Assembly: GCA_034440615.1 (NCBI GenBank) | Contig: JAOTOM010003703.1 | Location: forward strand, 61,001-125,000 | Direction: 5' to 3' | DNA from: Ashinkailepas kermadecensis | Taxonomy: Eukaryota; Arthropoda; Thecostraca; Neolepadidae | Length of the DNA: 64,000 bases | Shown: positions 27,491 through 37,555 of the stretch, in pieces | How the letters are laid out: each line of letters starts with the position of its first letter | Numbering within the stretch: position 1 is the stretch's first letter | Translations under genes and position numbers: made by a program | Notes under the pieces: model-generated | Database searches by the model: none | What the model was told of the DNA's origin: nothing | Seen by the model: only the letters and a program-made list of their open reading frames with translations

Positions 27491-28800
27491 GATGCCTGGA
27501 CCAGAGCCGACACAGGCACTGTGCCGGCGGCGCCCGCGACGCCACTGGCCGTCATGCAGGCTGGGAAAAAAGCCGACTCAAGCTGGCTTTTGACATGGCA
27601 GTAGCCAAAGCTGGTTTAGGCATGTGAAAATTGGCTAAAGCTGGCTAAAAAATTAGGATGTTATTTCCCAGTAAAATATGTCCAGGAATTCACCTTTAGC
27701 ATTGTGGGCATAAAAACAATACGGGATCTGAAAAGCCCGGCATAGACAACGTGTGAATGCAAAGCTCTTCTCTTAATTATTATTTATTTAATTGCAAAAA
27801 CAACCACAGTCAACGAGGTAAATTGTGTTGATGTTGATTGCCACTTATACACACAGAGAAACTGATAACTGAAGTTAGTCTGCGAAGTAAATTACATATC
27901 ACGCATGATGCTGCTGCATCTCTCATCACAGCAATGAGCACTCCATGCTCAGTGTTTTTTTTATATTCCAGGCAATGCTTCTGTGGTAAAATGATTTTGG
28001 TGTTTCCTTGGAGTGTTCTAGTGTCCCACACAGATTTCGTTGGTGGCAAGCATTTTAGGATGGCATATCGATCAGTCAAGTGTACTTTGTTGACTGTGTT
28101 GCAATGATTTGCAGACTGGAGCAGATTTTAGTTCGCATATCTGCACGAAATTAGATGGGGTAAGAACAAAACATTCATGGTGGTCTAGCAACCGTGACAT
28201 TCATGTTTTATGCTAATTTGAGACTGCCGTCTTTACTTTTGCCTATATTAGTCATATTGGATGGTTGGTATTGAATTAAAGGTACAAGAAAACATCCAGC
28301 GACATGTCCGACCCAGCCATTAAATATAATCAATTGGAAACGACTACATTGATGGACACTTGTTTTATTTGCTGCATATAGTAGAAAAATACAGATCAGC
28401 GACGTGTGCACCATAATAAATAAGTTTCAGGTGGTGTTTCGAGCACAATCTTTGTCCACAAACCAATCACGGAGACCAACTAATCTTACTATGGTGAATG
28501 AAAAAGTTCAGAATATCCATCATGAATGTGATTTAAATGGCAGATAGTTAATCCTAACTATATGCTATCCTATACCTAACTGTGCCTAACTATGTGCCCG
28601 GGGTAGTGGTGGTCACTATAGTGGTGGTCACTATAGTGGTGTATTTTGTCAGGTACCTTCAGCCCAACGCGGCTAAAACTCGAACGCTGGGTGTGCTCTA
28701 GCCGGCTGAAGTCGCCAGGTTACCACAACTGGCTGTGACCGGCCGGTCTAAGCCACGGCTGAGACCGGCAAAAACTGCCACGAGGGAAAGACTTCTCAAC
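27491..28800. other. Unassigned sequence
   Basis: No gene is recognised. A 17-bp direct repeat (GTGGTGGTCACTATAGT, two copies) sits at about 28605-28640. A minus-strand frame at 27810-28079 has no motif I can name. Confidence 0.4.
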
Positions 28801-29335
28801 TCCGGTGCCATGACAGCCCAGTGTCGTGACGGTCCGGTGCGATGACAGTCCAGTGTCATGACGGTCCGGTGTCATAATAGTCCAGTGTCATGACGGTCTG
28901 GTGTCATGCCAGCCCAGTGTCATGACGGTCGGTGTCATGACAGCCCAGTGTCATGACGGTCGGTGTCATGACAGTCCAGTGTCGTGACGGTCCGGTGCGA
29001 TGACAGTCCAGTGTCATGACGGTCCGGACCATGACAGTTCAGTGTCAAGACGGTCGGTGTCATGACAGTCCAGTGTCATGATGGTCCGGACCATGACAGT
29101 CCAGTGTCAAGACGGTCGGTGTCATGACAGTCCAGTATCATGACAGTCGGTGTCATGACAGTCCAGTGTCAAGACGGTCGGTGTCATGACGGTCCAGTGT
29201 TATGGCGGTCCGGTACCATGACAGTCCAGTGACATGATGGTCAGTGTCATGACAGTCCGGTGTCATGGGGGTCCGGTGTCATGACAGTCCAGTGCCATGA
29301 CAATCCAGTGTCATGACGGTCGGTGTCATGACACT
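28801..29335. repeat. 15-16 bp minisatellite with palindromic core
   Basis: Alternating half-units of the form GTGTCATGACAGTCCA and GTGTCATGACGGTCCG (about 34 in all) form a roughly 31-bp higher-order unit. The core TGTCATGACA is a perfect 10-bp palindrome. Variation is high (ACCATGACA, GCGATGACA, single-base losses), so this array looks older than those at 19.8 or 34.8 kb. Confidence 0.9.
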
Positions 29336-29488
29336 GGCTAGAGATGCCGAGTGTGTCGGGGAGTCTGGACCCCCTGGTTTGATACCCTGCTAATGTTAAT
29401 TTGTCATTTTCCCCATTCAATCTGAAAATATGTCTTGAAAAGAAGGACGTGGGTCCTGGCTTCGTAAGAGATGTACAGCCCTCGTCAT
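29336..29488. mobile_element. Short dispersed element, copy 1
   Basis: About 150 bp aligns with 55549-55708. Shared blocks are CCCTGGTTTGAT, CTAATGTTAA, TGTCATTTTCCC, ATTCAATCTGAAAATATGT and GCTTCGT-AGAGAT. It sits at the right edge of the 28.8-kb minisatellite, and one minisatellite-like unit (CATGACAGTCGG) continues on its far side. It therefore seems to have inserted into the array or to share its end sequence. There is no coding capacity. Confidence 0.65.
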
Positions 29489-30999
29489 GACAGTCGGGTG
29501 TGGGCAGCCAGATCAGTGAGTCGCCGTCGCCGTCGCGCAGCGTCCTGGAAGTCCAAAATTTACTTGGAAGCTAATACCAAATGCAAGTTTGTTTTGGCCA
29601 CCTGGAACAGACTTCCTTCTAGACTTCCGGAATTGGCGAGCGTGAAATATGGCGACATTGAGCTGCATCCGTTCGACCTATTTTGTCACACCCATTTTGA
29701 TATTTGATCATGAAACTGCTTTGTCGACAACTGCTGTTGTCATTTTGCCCCGTCCCGGTGCAATATTGTTGGCGCCTGCTCACGTCATAGCTGGCTGTGA
29801 CATCATGGGCTCACACCCTCCACGCTGCCAGGAAGTAATTCCAGGACAGTGGCCCGGCGCGCCGCCACCTGCCAAACGACGTGCCGACGCGCGGTCGCCA
29901 CACACGCGTCACCAAGCTGTCGATGTACACGCGCCGCGATGGTCCAGTCGTCGCCGACATTAAGCCTCACCGCACGAGCGTTCGTGTCAGACACTGCGTC
30001 CGGTCACAACATGCAGCAGGCGCGCACAACTCCGGAAGTTGTGAGCGCTACCGAACATGAGAACGCTGTCCAGCTGTCTTCTTCACCGTCTTCTTCACCA
30101 TCGTCGGCACGTTATCTAAGCATCGAGGCAGTGTCGGCGCCGCCCTGGCGTTGCGGGACTTCGCATCGTCATTATGGAAAGATGCTGCATTCATTTGAAC
30201 ATAGCAATGAGCAGCATGTTGGAACTGTGTTAATTCGAATCGGCTGAGGTATTTAGTCACACTGAGAAGCTGGGTAGGGGATTGGGACTCCCTGCCAGGA
30301 CAATCTCCGGTGCCAGATGAAGCTCATCTGAAAAAAGAAGATGGAAGCCAATAAGTCAGGTTTATGCGGCGTTCAAATGTACATGCTGTAAAATTGAAAG
30401 CCACTATGTTTTTTATATTTTAATTTATATATGATTCATGGGCTTATTGTGCATTGCAATACGTCGGCATATTTTATACGTTCTTGCATTATTAGGCAGT
30501 ATTATATTACGTAAGCTAGTCAAGATGACAGGTCCGGAAAGAATCAATTGGACATACTACATGCACAAGTTGTCTGTTGTACTATCAAGCGCGATGCAAG
30601 TTTTCAGAATTTTCCAAGCATAACAAATAGCGGGTAAATTTATTCAGGCCAGATAAGCATCTCATGTTATATACCGTGCTAATCAGGTCATGGTCAATTA
30701 AGATCTATCTACCTGTTAACTTCTGTTCGTGTTGAAGGTGAAGTTGACAGTCAAATGTATATGCATTGTTCGAATAGGTGGTCCGAAAATGCTTCACTTA
30801 GGTGAGTATAATGCTGCATAAGTTGCAGCATGCAACAGAACCATCAAATCAACTTTGCCAACTATAGCTGCTCTTAGATTTAAAAATAGTGAAGCGTGAC
30901 TTAAACCTAAGACGTCTTTGGATGAGGTCATCTTGTAGGCATCCCACGCATGGAAAAAACAAGGGCGGGACCATATTTACCTAACGAGCTGTTATGTAA
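29489..30999. other. Unassigned sequence
   Basis: No gene is supported. A modestly CpG-rich patch lies at about 29820-30030, followed by AT-rich DNA up to the CR1-like tail at 31000. Confidence 0.4.
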
Positions 31000-33800
31000 C
31001 ATAAAGTCATAAAGTCATAAAGTATTAAGGCTTAATAAGAGCCACAGGGGCCCATCTGGGTTAAGCCTATCTAGAAAAGGTACTATAAATGTACATACTC
31101 CCACCCCCATCAATCCCTTATCCCAAGTTCCTAGGAAGCTATATATCCCAGCCTATCTAGCACCACTCACTTGCTACCGCATAACACCCTCAACAATCAC
31201 AAGCTCCTCCCATCATACCCATCGTGCCACCATAGACAATCTCATCAGCATCACATCCCGAAGGAAGGTGCCGAATCCACTGCTAGGCACATCCCACACA
31301 AATTCATAAAGCGTTCAGACTTAATAAGAGACTCACTTGCTATTGCATAATACACTCAACAATTACAAACTCCTCCCAACTCTCAACTCCTCCCTGTCGA
31401 TCAACCCTCCCTGGAATACAGAAAAACAAGCCCCCTATTCTTATAATGATTGTCTATGCCGTTTTTAAAGATGTTCAGTGTGTTGCTACTGACAATGGTT
31501 CCTGGCAGCTAGTTCCAGTGTTCTATTACCCTGTTGGTGAAGAAGGACTGTCTTAACCTTGTCCTGCTGTGATTAACTTTAATTTTGAATTGATGACCTC
31601 TAATTGCATCATTTCTGTTAAATTCAAACATTTCCCTGAGGTATCCCTGTTCCTGACCATGAACAAATTTAAAAACCTCGATGAGATCTCCTCTGAGCCT
31701 TCTATATCTAAGTGAAAACATATTCGATTTCTTCCATCTTTCCTCATATGCCAGGTTGCCTATACCATTAACCATTTTTGTTGCCCTCTTTTTTACTCTC
31801 TCTAAAAGCCAACAATCTTTCTCATAACTAGGGGACCAAGCTTGGACACAGTATTCCAAATGTGGCCTGACATATGCACAGTACAGCTTCCTGATGACCT
31901 CCTCACTTTTGTATGACACATTCCTCTGTATTGCCCCAAGCATTCTTAGTGCCTTCTTCCTGGCTTCTTTGGTCTGTTCTGATGCCCCCAATTTTGTGTT
32001 CAAAATGACACCTAAGTCCTTCTCCTGCTGAGTCCCAGATAGTACTTGGCCACCCATCAAGTATGGAGCCTTCATATGCTGCCTACCTACATGCATAACT
32101 TTGCACTTATCAAAATTAAACTTCATTTGCCATTTTTTCGGACCACTTCACTAGCTCGTCTAAGTCTTTCTGCAGCAAAACCTGCTCAGTGTGCCCTGTT
32201 ATTGCCCTAAAGATCTTCAAATAATCCGCAAATTTCAAAACCTTACTGCTTAGGCCACATTCAATGCTATTCACATATATAATGAACAATAGTGGCCCCA
32301 GTACCGACCCCTGGGGGACTCCACTAAGAACATTTTGCCATGATGACTTTGTACCATTTAGCATCACTCTCTGCTGTCTATCTGAAAGCCACAACTCTAT
32401 CCATTTTAGGATGCTACCTGCAATACCATGGATCTGAAGCTGCATCATTAACCGTTTATGGGGTACCTTGTCGAAGGCCTTACGAAAGTCAAGATATGCT
32501 ACATCAACCTGATTTCCCTGATCAAATTGTTCTGTAGCAAAATTAAAAAAGTCCAAGAGATTTGTGAGACACGATCACCCTTTTCTAAACCCATGTTGAG
32601 TATCTTGAATCAATCTGTTTCCCTCCAGAAAACTAACTATTCTATCCTTGATAATTGATTCGAGTACCTTGCAGACTAGGGATGTGAGGCTTACTGGCCT
32701 ATAGTTTTCAACTTTCCCTCTTTTTCCTTTCTTGAAAATAGGAACTACATTTGCCCTTTTCCAATCTGTTGGAATTTCATTTTGCGAAACTGATCTACAA
32801 AATATTATACTAAGTGGAATTGCCACTTCCTTTTCACCTTCCCGCAATACCCTAGCATAAATTCCATCGGGTCCTGCTGCCTTGTTTGGCTTTATTTTTC
32901 TGATATAAATGAAAACAATATCACTATCAATGAAATCAACATCGTATATCTGATTACCTGTCACTGAACTGTGGTTCACGGTTGGCAGATTAGTCACATC
33001 CTCCACTGTAAACACTGATTTAAACTGCTTGCTCAGTTCCTCAACCATCTCACCATCCTCACTCAATATAGTCCCATTTACTTCCAGTGGACCAATTGTG
33101 CTTGAAACTTTACTTAGCTTGTAGAAACTAAAGAACTTTTTACTGTCCCCATTACAGTTCCTAGCCAAATCCAATTCTTTGGCTCGCTTTGCTGCTCTGA
33201 TTTTCTGCTTCACAACATCCCTAGATTTTTTATACGACCTTAGATTTACGATATTTGAAGCTTCCTTAAATACTCTAAATGCACCTTTCTTAGCCTTAAT
33301 TGGTTTCATCACATCTGGTGTAAGCCATGCTGGCTTTCTTACCCTTCTTTTGCTCCTTTGCTTTTGGGGGACATGTCTAATCTGAATTTCCCTCAAATAG
33401 GATTTCAACTCTTCCCACGTTTCACAGGCATTTAAATCAAAAAATTCTTCTTCCCATTTTATGGCACTTAAAGCCTCTCTCATGCAGTCAAAGTCTGCCC
33501 TGTTAAAATTTGGAATCTTTGCCAAATTATCCTTGATTGTTCCTGATACCTGTGCCTTGAATCTCACTATGTTATGGTCACTTTTTCCCAGAGTTTCTCC
33601 TACAGTCAAGTCTTGAACTAAATCACTTAAATCTGAGAAGACAAGGTCCAAGAATGAGCCCTGCCTGGTTGGTTCCGTTACAAACTGGTGTAAGAACAAG
33701 TCCTCTTCAAGGCATTTCCTAAACAGTTTACATGATGGGGAGCCAACACCAACATTTTCATATCCTTTTAGATTAAAGTCACCAAGAATAAGGCATTTCC
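31000..33800 (-). mobile_element. CR1-like non-LTR retrotransposon, long copy
   Basis: Read on the minus strand, the element begins inside the endonuclease domain (GDFN) near 33796. It continues through the linker, RT and C-terminal domains and ends in a UTR and three copies of the octamer ACTTTATG (CATAAAGT on the plus strand, 31000-31023). Its last ~80 bp match the element ending at 22821. The UTR looks partly duplicated: blocks with CTTGCTA..GCATAA.ACACTCAACAAT and AACTCCTCCCA occur at about 31155-31230 and again at 31325-31395. The 5' end abuts a different RT remnant. Confidence 0.9.
31509..33796 (-). pseudogene. ORF2 remnant: partial endonuclease, RT, C-terminal domain
   Basis: The reading path uses three frames: 33796-32575, then to 32116, then 32126-31509. 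It holds the endonuclease C-terminal half (LILGDFN, LVFSDL, GKSDHNIVRF), a basic linker, then RT motifs (NKAAGPDGI, VVPIFKKG, NYRPVSLTS, DTQHGFR, YLDFRKAFDKVPH, GVPQGSVLGPLLF). The catalytic FADD reads FADY (about 32224-32235), so the second metal-binding aspartate is lost. Frameshifts lie near 32560-32575 and 32116-32130. A stop at 31509-31511 truncates the C-terminus just after EHWN. The copy is inactive and more decayed than the one at 21.1 kb. Confidence 0.9.
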
Positions 33801-33802
33801 TC

Positions 33803-34330
33803 TGAAAGCGTGATTTAGCGACGTAATTGGAAAACCATAAAATGTCAATGCCGGATAAAGCAAGCTTTTCTGGAAGCTTTTTGTGGGTCACCACATCGAA
33901 GTACTTGGACTGGTTTAGCGACACCAAACTTGAAATTTTGTCTGAATCAATTGCGCATGGGATTTCGTCTGTCATATTATGGAAGTGCTATTTTAGTTTA
34001 ACGTTCTTTCCCGTGGCCATGCTGGGTGTCCGAAAGTGAATGCAAAGTATCGAGATATGCACCGAGTCAACTTGGAGCGAAATTCCGACCAGTTCATGAT
34101 TGCCAGAGGAATTGAGATGGGTCGCGTATCGACTGGACTGGTGGTAACTTTGCCCTTTGGTATCGAAACGACAGGCGTATGCTTCCACGAAGCTGGGACA
34201 TAGCCAGTGAGGACATAGCCAGTGATGAGGCTGGCGTTCACAATGTCAAGTAATGTACAGCGAATCCTCCAGAGAAAACCCCCGCATATGAACACTGGTG
34301 CCGTCAGCATGCCACCATGCCACATCAATA
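33803..34330 (-). pseudogene. Second, unrelated reverse transcriptase remnant
   Basis: Minus-strand frames carry LLDIVNASLITGYVPASWK-like and VSIPKGK...DTRPISI sequence (34330-34100). After a damaged stretch come TDEIPCAIDSDKISSLV, QSKYFDVVTHKKL and LALSGI..WFSNYV (33975-33810). These follow the RT order: fingers motif with PISI, then the first catalytic motif (usually FDxVxH, here intact as FDVVTH). The wording differs from the CR1-like copies, so this is another non-LTR family. At about 33800 it stops and the CR1-like endonuclease begins in the same frame. The later RT motifs are missing. Confidence 0.65.
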
Positions 34331-34389
34331 GGCACTGGCCTATTGATGTGGATAGCTTCATCGTGAGAAGTATCGCATGTAAGTGTGTC

Positions 34390-34660
34390 CACACGGCTGC
34401 TGCTGGCTCACAAGCACCAGTGTGGGCCCGGGGGCGGCTGCTGCTGACTCACAGGCAACAGTGTGAGTCCGGGGGCGGCTGCTGCTGCCACGCTGGCAGC
34501 AGTGTGAGTCCGGGGGCGGCTGCTGCTGGCACGCTGGCAGCAGTGTAGGCCCGGCGGCGGCTGCTGCTGGCTCACAGGCAGCAGTGTGGGCCCGGCGGCG
34601 GCTGCTGCTGGCTCACAGGCAACAGTGTAGGCCCGAGGGCGGCTGCTGCGGGCATGCTAG
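34390..34660. repeat. 41-bp GC-rich minisatellite, about 6 copies
   Basis: The unit contains GTGTGGGCCCGGCGGCGGCT and GCTGCTGGCTCACAGGCAGCA, with CACGCTGGCAGCA and GGGGGCGG variants. The last unit is diverged (GCGGGCATGCTAGCAAC). Confidence 0.9.
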
Positions 34661-34792
34661 CAACAGTGATTCAGCCTACTTAGACACAGCAATTATTGCG
34701 AGCATCTGGTGTAGCTGGTGGCGTTTCAAACTGGCCCTGAGTACGTCCTATCACCGGCCGCAGTGCTCGCCAGGGCAGCTTCGGTCACTCCA

Positions 34793-35003
34793 GGTCAGCA
34801 ATGGGAGCCACACGGCGCGACAGGTCAGCAATGGAAAGCACACGGCGCAACAGGTCAGCAATGGGAGCCACACGGCGCGACAGGTCAGCGGTGAGAACCA
34901 CACGGCGCGACAGGTCAGCAATGGGAACCAGACGGCGCGACAGGTCAGCAATGGGAACCAGACGGCGCGACAGGTCAGCAATGGGAACCAGACGGCGCGA
35001 CAG
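34793..35003. repeat. 30-bp minisatellite, 7 copies
   Basis: The unit contains CAGGTCAGCAATGGGAACCA followed by GACGGCGCGA. It is a multiple of 3, so it is open in frame on both strands. No start context, flanking coding sequence or domain supports translation. The three rightmost units are identical. Confidence 0.95.
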
Positions 35004-35127
35004 GCGGCTGTTTCAGAGGCACGGCTCGTCTCCCAGCTGTGCGTCGTCAGTCGCATTCTCGACTGTCTGCCGAACCGAGCAGTCCTCTTTTACGGTTGCA
35101 AACAAATTGGAAATGAAATTGAAATTC
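35004..35127. other. Unassigned spacer
   Basis: Short sequence between the 30-bp array and the palindromic Penelope-like remnant, with no feature of its own. Confidence 0.4.
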
Positions 35128-35301
35128 ACTGTCCAGGAAAGACTGGGACAAATTGTGAAGCTGTATCCCGACATTTCGACCTTAGGTTATTGTCAGGGGC
35201 ACACAATCTGCAATGAGCGTGTGCCCCTGACAATGATCGAATGTCGAAACTTCGGAACACAGCTCCACAACATTTCTGACTTGAAGTTTTTCCTGGACAG
35301 T
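35128..35301. mobile_element. Head-to-head Penelope-like ends in a palindrome
   Basis: An imperfect palindrome of about 174 bp has outer arms ACTGTCCAGGAAA and TTCCTGGACAGT. Its perfect 16-bp inner arms are ATTGTCAGGGGCACAC (35189-35204) and the complement (35219-35234). Each arm contains the Penelope-type hammerhead order: a CTGACAA box, a short stem, then GTCGAAA. On the minus-strand arm the stem is ACCTAAGGT, as in many Penelope-like ends. Both boxes have A where the ribozyme core needs G (CTGANGA), so activity is doubtful. No protein-coding part of the element is seen nearby. Confidence 0.5.
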
Positions 35302-35525
35302 ACAGGTCAATTACATGTTTTATCTGCGTACAATCATTAATTCCAATCAGGAAATATGGGTCGCTTTAACTATGTGCGAAAGTCCGCTTTTACTTTGTTT
35401 ACGGTGCCTAGCCAAAGTCCACACCAAAATCGTGCCAACCGTCGCACGACCTGCACCAAATTAATACCAGCATTGAGGAATTGTATCACCGGCTGAGCGT
35501 TTTAGCTGGCCAGTTCCGGCACACG

Positions 35526-35568
35526 AATGAACTCGTCTTGGCTAAATTTTAGCCAAGACGAGTTCATT
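35526..35568. repeat. Perfect 21-bp palindrome with 1-nt spacer
   Basis: The arms AATGAACTCGTCTTGGCTAAA (35526-35546) and its exact complement (35548-35568) are separated by one T. Such tight palindromes are normally unstable, so this one is recent, or an assembly or cloning artefact, or part of a fold-back element. GGCTAAATT is repeated just after it. Confidence 0.9.
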
Positions 35569-36712
35569 GGCTAAATTCAGTCGTTTTCGTGGTGGCTACA
35601 GCCGACCAATGGCAGAACCAGTTGCTCCGGTTGTCTCAATGACGAATGGTAGCTGACGTTTTCCTCGTAAGCGCTGCAACCTCCATGACACGTTTTGTTC
35701 AGCAGCAAGCATTGTAGCATGGTAGCTTTGGAAAAAAATTGATGTATAAGTTCATGTGGGATACGTAGTGACAAAAGATACCATCACTGCATGGGTTCCT
35801 GTAAATGTCCAATACTGTGTGTTCACTCATTCCACAAATAACCACTGCAGTAAATGGAGCTTCACTCGCTAGACAGACATGGTAGCGGCCGTGACAAGAG
35901 TAACAACTGGCACCGTTCTCCCCATGTCTTGTAAATAGCACAGGTGCCGTCGACAAAAAAAGGCAGCTGTCATTGATATCATCTGGCATGACACAAAGGC
36001 TGATGCCGGCACTTGATCCAGCCGACACCAATACACGAATTAGTACATATTATGCGTGTGATGATTCACGTAGTTGTCAACGTGGGGTCCTGCACTGTCA
36101 GACACACATGTTGCCAGACCGAACTTTCACGGTGACGGGGCATAGACTGGAGTTGGCATTACCAGACCGAACTGTCACAGTGACGGGGCATAGACTGGAG
36201 TTGGCATTAGCAGACCGAACTGTCAGTGACAGTAACCGGGAATTATAAAAGAAACATTACATGAAGGGATATCGCTGGAGACATTTTGACAACCAGAATT
36301 TCTCAGGGGTCTCCAGAATCCAAGCGTTGTACATACTAAAGCGTGCATTGGCCGATGCTTGTAGATGACTATGGACGTTTAAAACACAGTACACTTGTTG
36401 TAGTTGAATAACATTTTTTATGCTGAATTCATGGAGATGGAGAGCTGAATTATAATCAATGTCCGGCGATATCACTCCCCCCCCCCAAATACCATTCGCC
36501 TCCTCCTCTTTTGAGCATCGCAGTTAACTAAAACAGGAAACAATAATTCCCCTGTATTAAAATCGAGCGTCAGCCTCGTGGGCATCACACCACTCCCACA
36601 CACATCGCCGATACTCTAGCACGGCCGGCTGGCCCGCCATTGATGGTATGGCGCGGCCACAAGCGACTATTGATGGTATGGCGCGGCCCAGTGCAGCGGG
36701 CCCGACACTGGC
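35569..36712. other. Unassigned, with a 48-bp tandem repeat
   Basis: About 2.3 copies of a 48-bp unit (CAGACCGAACTGTCACAGTG, then ACGGGGCATAGACTGGAG) occur at 36115-36230. The duplicate GCGACTATTGATGGTATGGC-type words at 36630-36690 lead into the next array. No gene is recognised. Confidence 0.5.
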
Positions 36713-36876
36713 CACGAGCGACTATCCCAACACAAGCGACTATCCCAACACAAGCGACTATCCCAACACAAGCGACTATCCCAACACAAGCGACTATCCC
36801 AACACAAGCGACTATCCCAACACAAGCGACTATCCCAACACAAGCGACTATCCCAACACAAGCGACTATCCCAACA
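36713..36876. repeat. 18-bp minisatellite, 9 identical copies
   Basis: The unit CGACTATCCCAACACAAG is repeated almost without error. Its length is a multiple of 3, so several frames stay open. It is nearly homogeneous, implying recent expansion. Confidence 0.97.
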
Positions 36877-36928
36877 CTGTTCCGTCTGAATAGCAGAGCT
36901 AGTGGCCATTGTAAATTGTCTCAAGCGT

Positions 36929-37388
36929 ATCATTCAACACCACATCGTAACACGCCCGTTGTGGTGTGACGTCCGCCATTCAACACAACATCGTAACGAG
37001 CTTGTTGTGGTGTGACGTCCCCCATTCAACACCACATCGTAACACGCCCGTTGTGTTGTGACGTCCGCCATTCAACACAACATCGTAACGAGCTTGTTGT
37101 GGTGTGACGTCCCCCATTCAACACCACATCGTAACGAGCTTGTTGTGGTGTGACGTCCCCCATTCAACACCACATCGTAACGAGCTTGTTGTGGTGTGAC
37201 GTTCCCCATTCAACACCACATCGTAACACGCCATTTGTGGTGTGACGTCCGGCATTCAACACAACATCGTAACGGGCTTGTTGTGGTGTGACGTCCCCCA
37301 TTCAACACCACATCGTAACACGCCCGTTGTGGTGTGACGTCCCCCATTCAACACCACATCGTAACGAGCTTGTTGTGGTGTGACGTCC
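36929..37388. repeat. 46-bp minisatellite, 10 copies
   Basis: The unit contains CATTCAACACCACATCGTAA, CGAGCTTGTTGTGGTGTG and ACGTCCCC. Within each unit ACACCACA and TTGTGGTGT form an inverted repeat, so each unit can fold. Each also carries TGACGTC. CACGCCCGTTG replaces CGAGCTTGTTG in about four copies, interspersed with the others. Confidence 0.95.
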
Positions 37389-37404
37389 TCGCAGTCATGT
37401 CGAA

Positions 37405-37555
37405 CACCACCCACCGCACCCTCACGCAATACCACCGCACCAACCCCACCCACCGCACCCTAATGCAAAACCACCGCACCCTCACGTAATACCACTGCAC
37501 CCACCGCACCCTCACGTAATACCACTGCACCCACCGCACCCTCACGTAATACCAC
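37405..37555. repeat. 30-bp minisatellite, about 5 copies
   Basis: The unit is CCTCACGTAATACCACTGCA followed by CCCACCGCAC. The leftmost copies are diverged. It directly follows the 46-bp array and shares the CACC-rich composition but not its sequence. Confidence 0.85.

Noticed and set aside
26591..27627. Open frames of 250-313 codons on both strands
   Set aside because: They lie entirely on the 53-bp minisatellite, occur in all frames, and exist because the unit lacks TA-containing stops. No domain is present.
28801..29335. CRISPR-like repeat-spacer array
   Set aside because: Repeats are direct head-to-tail with no unique spacers, and the genome is eukaryotic. The same applies to all other arrays in the window.
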